From assembly GCA_026027325.1 (NCBI GenBank), contig JAMSLZ010000009.1:1364001-1428000 (forward strand): a DNA stretch of 64,000 nucleotides, in the 5' to 3' direction. Below, in pieces: positions 62,748 to 64,000 of the stretch. The notes under the pieces are model-generated. The model was given only the letters and a program-made list of their open reading frames with translations. It did no database searches and was not told the origin of the DNA. Origin of the DNA: Actinomucor elegans. Its lineage: Eukaryota > Mucoromycota > Mucoromycetes > Mucorales > Mucoraceae. A program made the position numbers and the translations under genes. Position 1 is the first letter of the stretch; every line of letters begins with the position of its first letter.

Positions 62748-64000
62748 GATTCTTTAATATGACCTGGCGTCATGATACACAGCTTTCAAGAGATGTGATT
62801 TTATACTACAAGGTGGTAATCATTCCATCGTTCCTATCTTTTATATAATCTAATAACCCATTAATAAATAACTACTATCTATTTCATAATTAAACACTCT
62901 CGTTGACAGTATTGTTTTATACAGAAAAGGTTAGAGTGTACTTTATAATCAGATCAAATTCCCTACTATTCCAAGCCTGTGTTACTAAAACTTATTATAT
63001 ATTAAGACACGACTGCAAATGGAAGCTATTTCCAAGTGTAGGAGCTCATTTTGAATATAGACTACGGATCAGATGCGATATCTGACCGAGATCGGACGAA
63101 TACTGTATTGAGTATTCAATCTAGTTTAATGAAGTTACTTTATTACTCATCATTAATAATAGAATATACTCTTTCACTTTAGTTCAGTGATAATTCTAGC
63201 ATATGCAGTAATTTTTTCTAAGCTTGTACTAGTCATCCAATACAACATATACATAAATAGAACAAGAAACCTATAGATACAGCTTGCAAGAAAGTTATTA
63301 TTAAAAGGCATGGTTTACAACATATACCATGGTATGAATTAGAAGCCAAAAGGCGAATATATGCCATCCTATTAGAGGAAATACAACATGTCCTACTTTT
63401 ATTTTGGTGAGATAGTGATTTTAATAACCAGATACAATATTGTTGACCTATATCAATCGAAAAATCTATTTAGCCATGATCGTTTTATGAAATGTATGTA
63501 ATTTTACAGTCCATCTCCAAAATAAATTATACTCGCGGTATTTCAGTCAATAGCGGCTCCTGTAGACACAATAGCTTGTTTTGAGCGCATACTAGTCATT
63601 AAATACGATGTTTGACCGAGGTCGGATGAGAAAGAATATTAGTTATAATTAAAACGACTAGTTTACAAGAATATGTAACTTTCATCCAACCCATAAAATA
63701 CAGTACACTCACTGTATATTAACAAAGTCAATGATACAGTGATTGTAGCAGGCACTTCTTCTAAAGAAGCACCGCCACTCAGATATCTTATTTGACCGAG
63801 ATCATAGTGCTACTATGCTAGTTTTCATTGAACGCTATTCATTGTAAAAGCAGATGAATTTTTGAGATGTTAAAATAACAATATGCTGAAACATTGTCAA
63901 CCAATGAAATGAAAGACTTGTATTTCAGCGCGCGTGTATGCATATTGGTACCTAAACCTTTCTCTTCTTCTCTAAGCTGCTATTTGCGACAATGACCATG
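62748..64000. other. Right-end intergenic region, 1.25 kb
   Basis: AT-rich, dominated by the repeat array at 63030-63810. A CATACTAGTC pattern occurs repeatedly. No gene is seen before the end of the window. Confidence 0.6.
63030..63810 (+). repeat. Degenerate tandem array of the ~170-bp repeat
   Basis: At least four copies in one orientation. Near 63035-63105: AGCTCATTTTGAATATAG, ATCAGATGCGATAT, TGACCGAGATCGGACGAAT. Near 63215-63255: TTGTACTAGTCATCCAATAC. Near 63420-63470: CCAGATACAATATTGTTGACC, ATCAATCGAAAAATC. Near 63568-63630: AGCTTGTTTTGAGCGCATAC, ATACGATGTTTGACC, GAGGTCGGATGAGAAAG. Near 63775-63812: CAGATATCTTATTTGACCG, AGATCATAG. Spacing is 160-190 bp, so these are decayed tandem units. 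The array continues toward the right edge or ends just before it. Confidence 0.6.

Overview
The window looks like nuclear DNA of an early-diverging filamentous fungus, most likely Mucoromycota and probably Mucorales. The reasons are AT-rich intergenic DNA, many short spliceosomal introns (about 46-75 nt) with fungal branch-point-like sequences, and a gene set that combines fungal proteins (a Zds1/2 C-terminal domain, a Cdc12 septin, Sem1, Aro3/4 DAHP synthase) with a kinesin-13, a class absent from budding and fission yeast. The taxon is an inference from content; no rRNA or marker gene is present. I found no tRNA, rRNA or CRISPR array.

Layout, left to right. 1-3599 (-): long coiled-coil protein, running off the left edge. 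7830-9400 (+): DHHC palmitoyltransferase. 9746-10538 (+): MED29-like Mediator subunit. 10899-11454 (-): mitochondrial DUF1279/FAM210-like protein. 12996-13680 (-): two-finger C2H2 factor. 16489-18552 (-): RBM39/CAPER-like splicing factor. 20480-22353 (+): Zds-domain protein. 25383-26806 (-): GDP-fucose O-fucosyltransferase-like type II membrane protein. 26938-29074 (-): protein of 13 regular zinc fingers. 29907-31457 (-): Nop53. 35582-35744 (+): putative 37-residue zinc-knuckle protein. 36760-37089 (+): small orphan ORF. 37421-38653 (-) and 38924-40936 (+): divergent pair of an LEA2-like membrane protein and an S9 peptidase. 41794-44087 (-): STT3. 44875-46103 (+): secreted helical orphan. 47521-49714 (+): Grn1/GNL3L-type nucleolar GTPase. 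49866-50222 (+): small orphan. 50576-50967 (-): Sem1/DSS1. 52373-53609 (-): DAHP synthase. 58598-61133 (+): kinesin-13. 61259-62747 (+): Cdc12-type septin.

The genes are mostly unrelated housekeeping functions: ribosome biogenesis (Nop53, Grn1-like), splicing, N-glycosylation, proteasome, aromatic amino acid synthesis and cytoskeleton. No operon-like or biosynthetic cluster is visible.

The unusual material lies in the intergenic DNA and the gene structures. A degenerate repeat with a core of about 60 bp and a period of about 170 bp recurs at a dozen or more places in both orientations, often as tandem dimers, and forms a decayed array at the right end. A 3.2-kb element with ~450-bp inverted arms (54466-57664) encloses broken coding remnants. 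A smaller foldback element lies at 4509-5431. Three genes contain GC-AG introns, two of them supported by conserved protein motifs. The kinesin-13 gene contains an 11-nt micro-exon.
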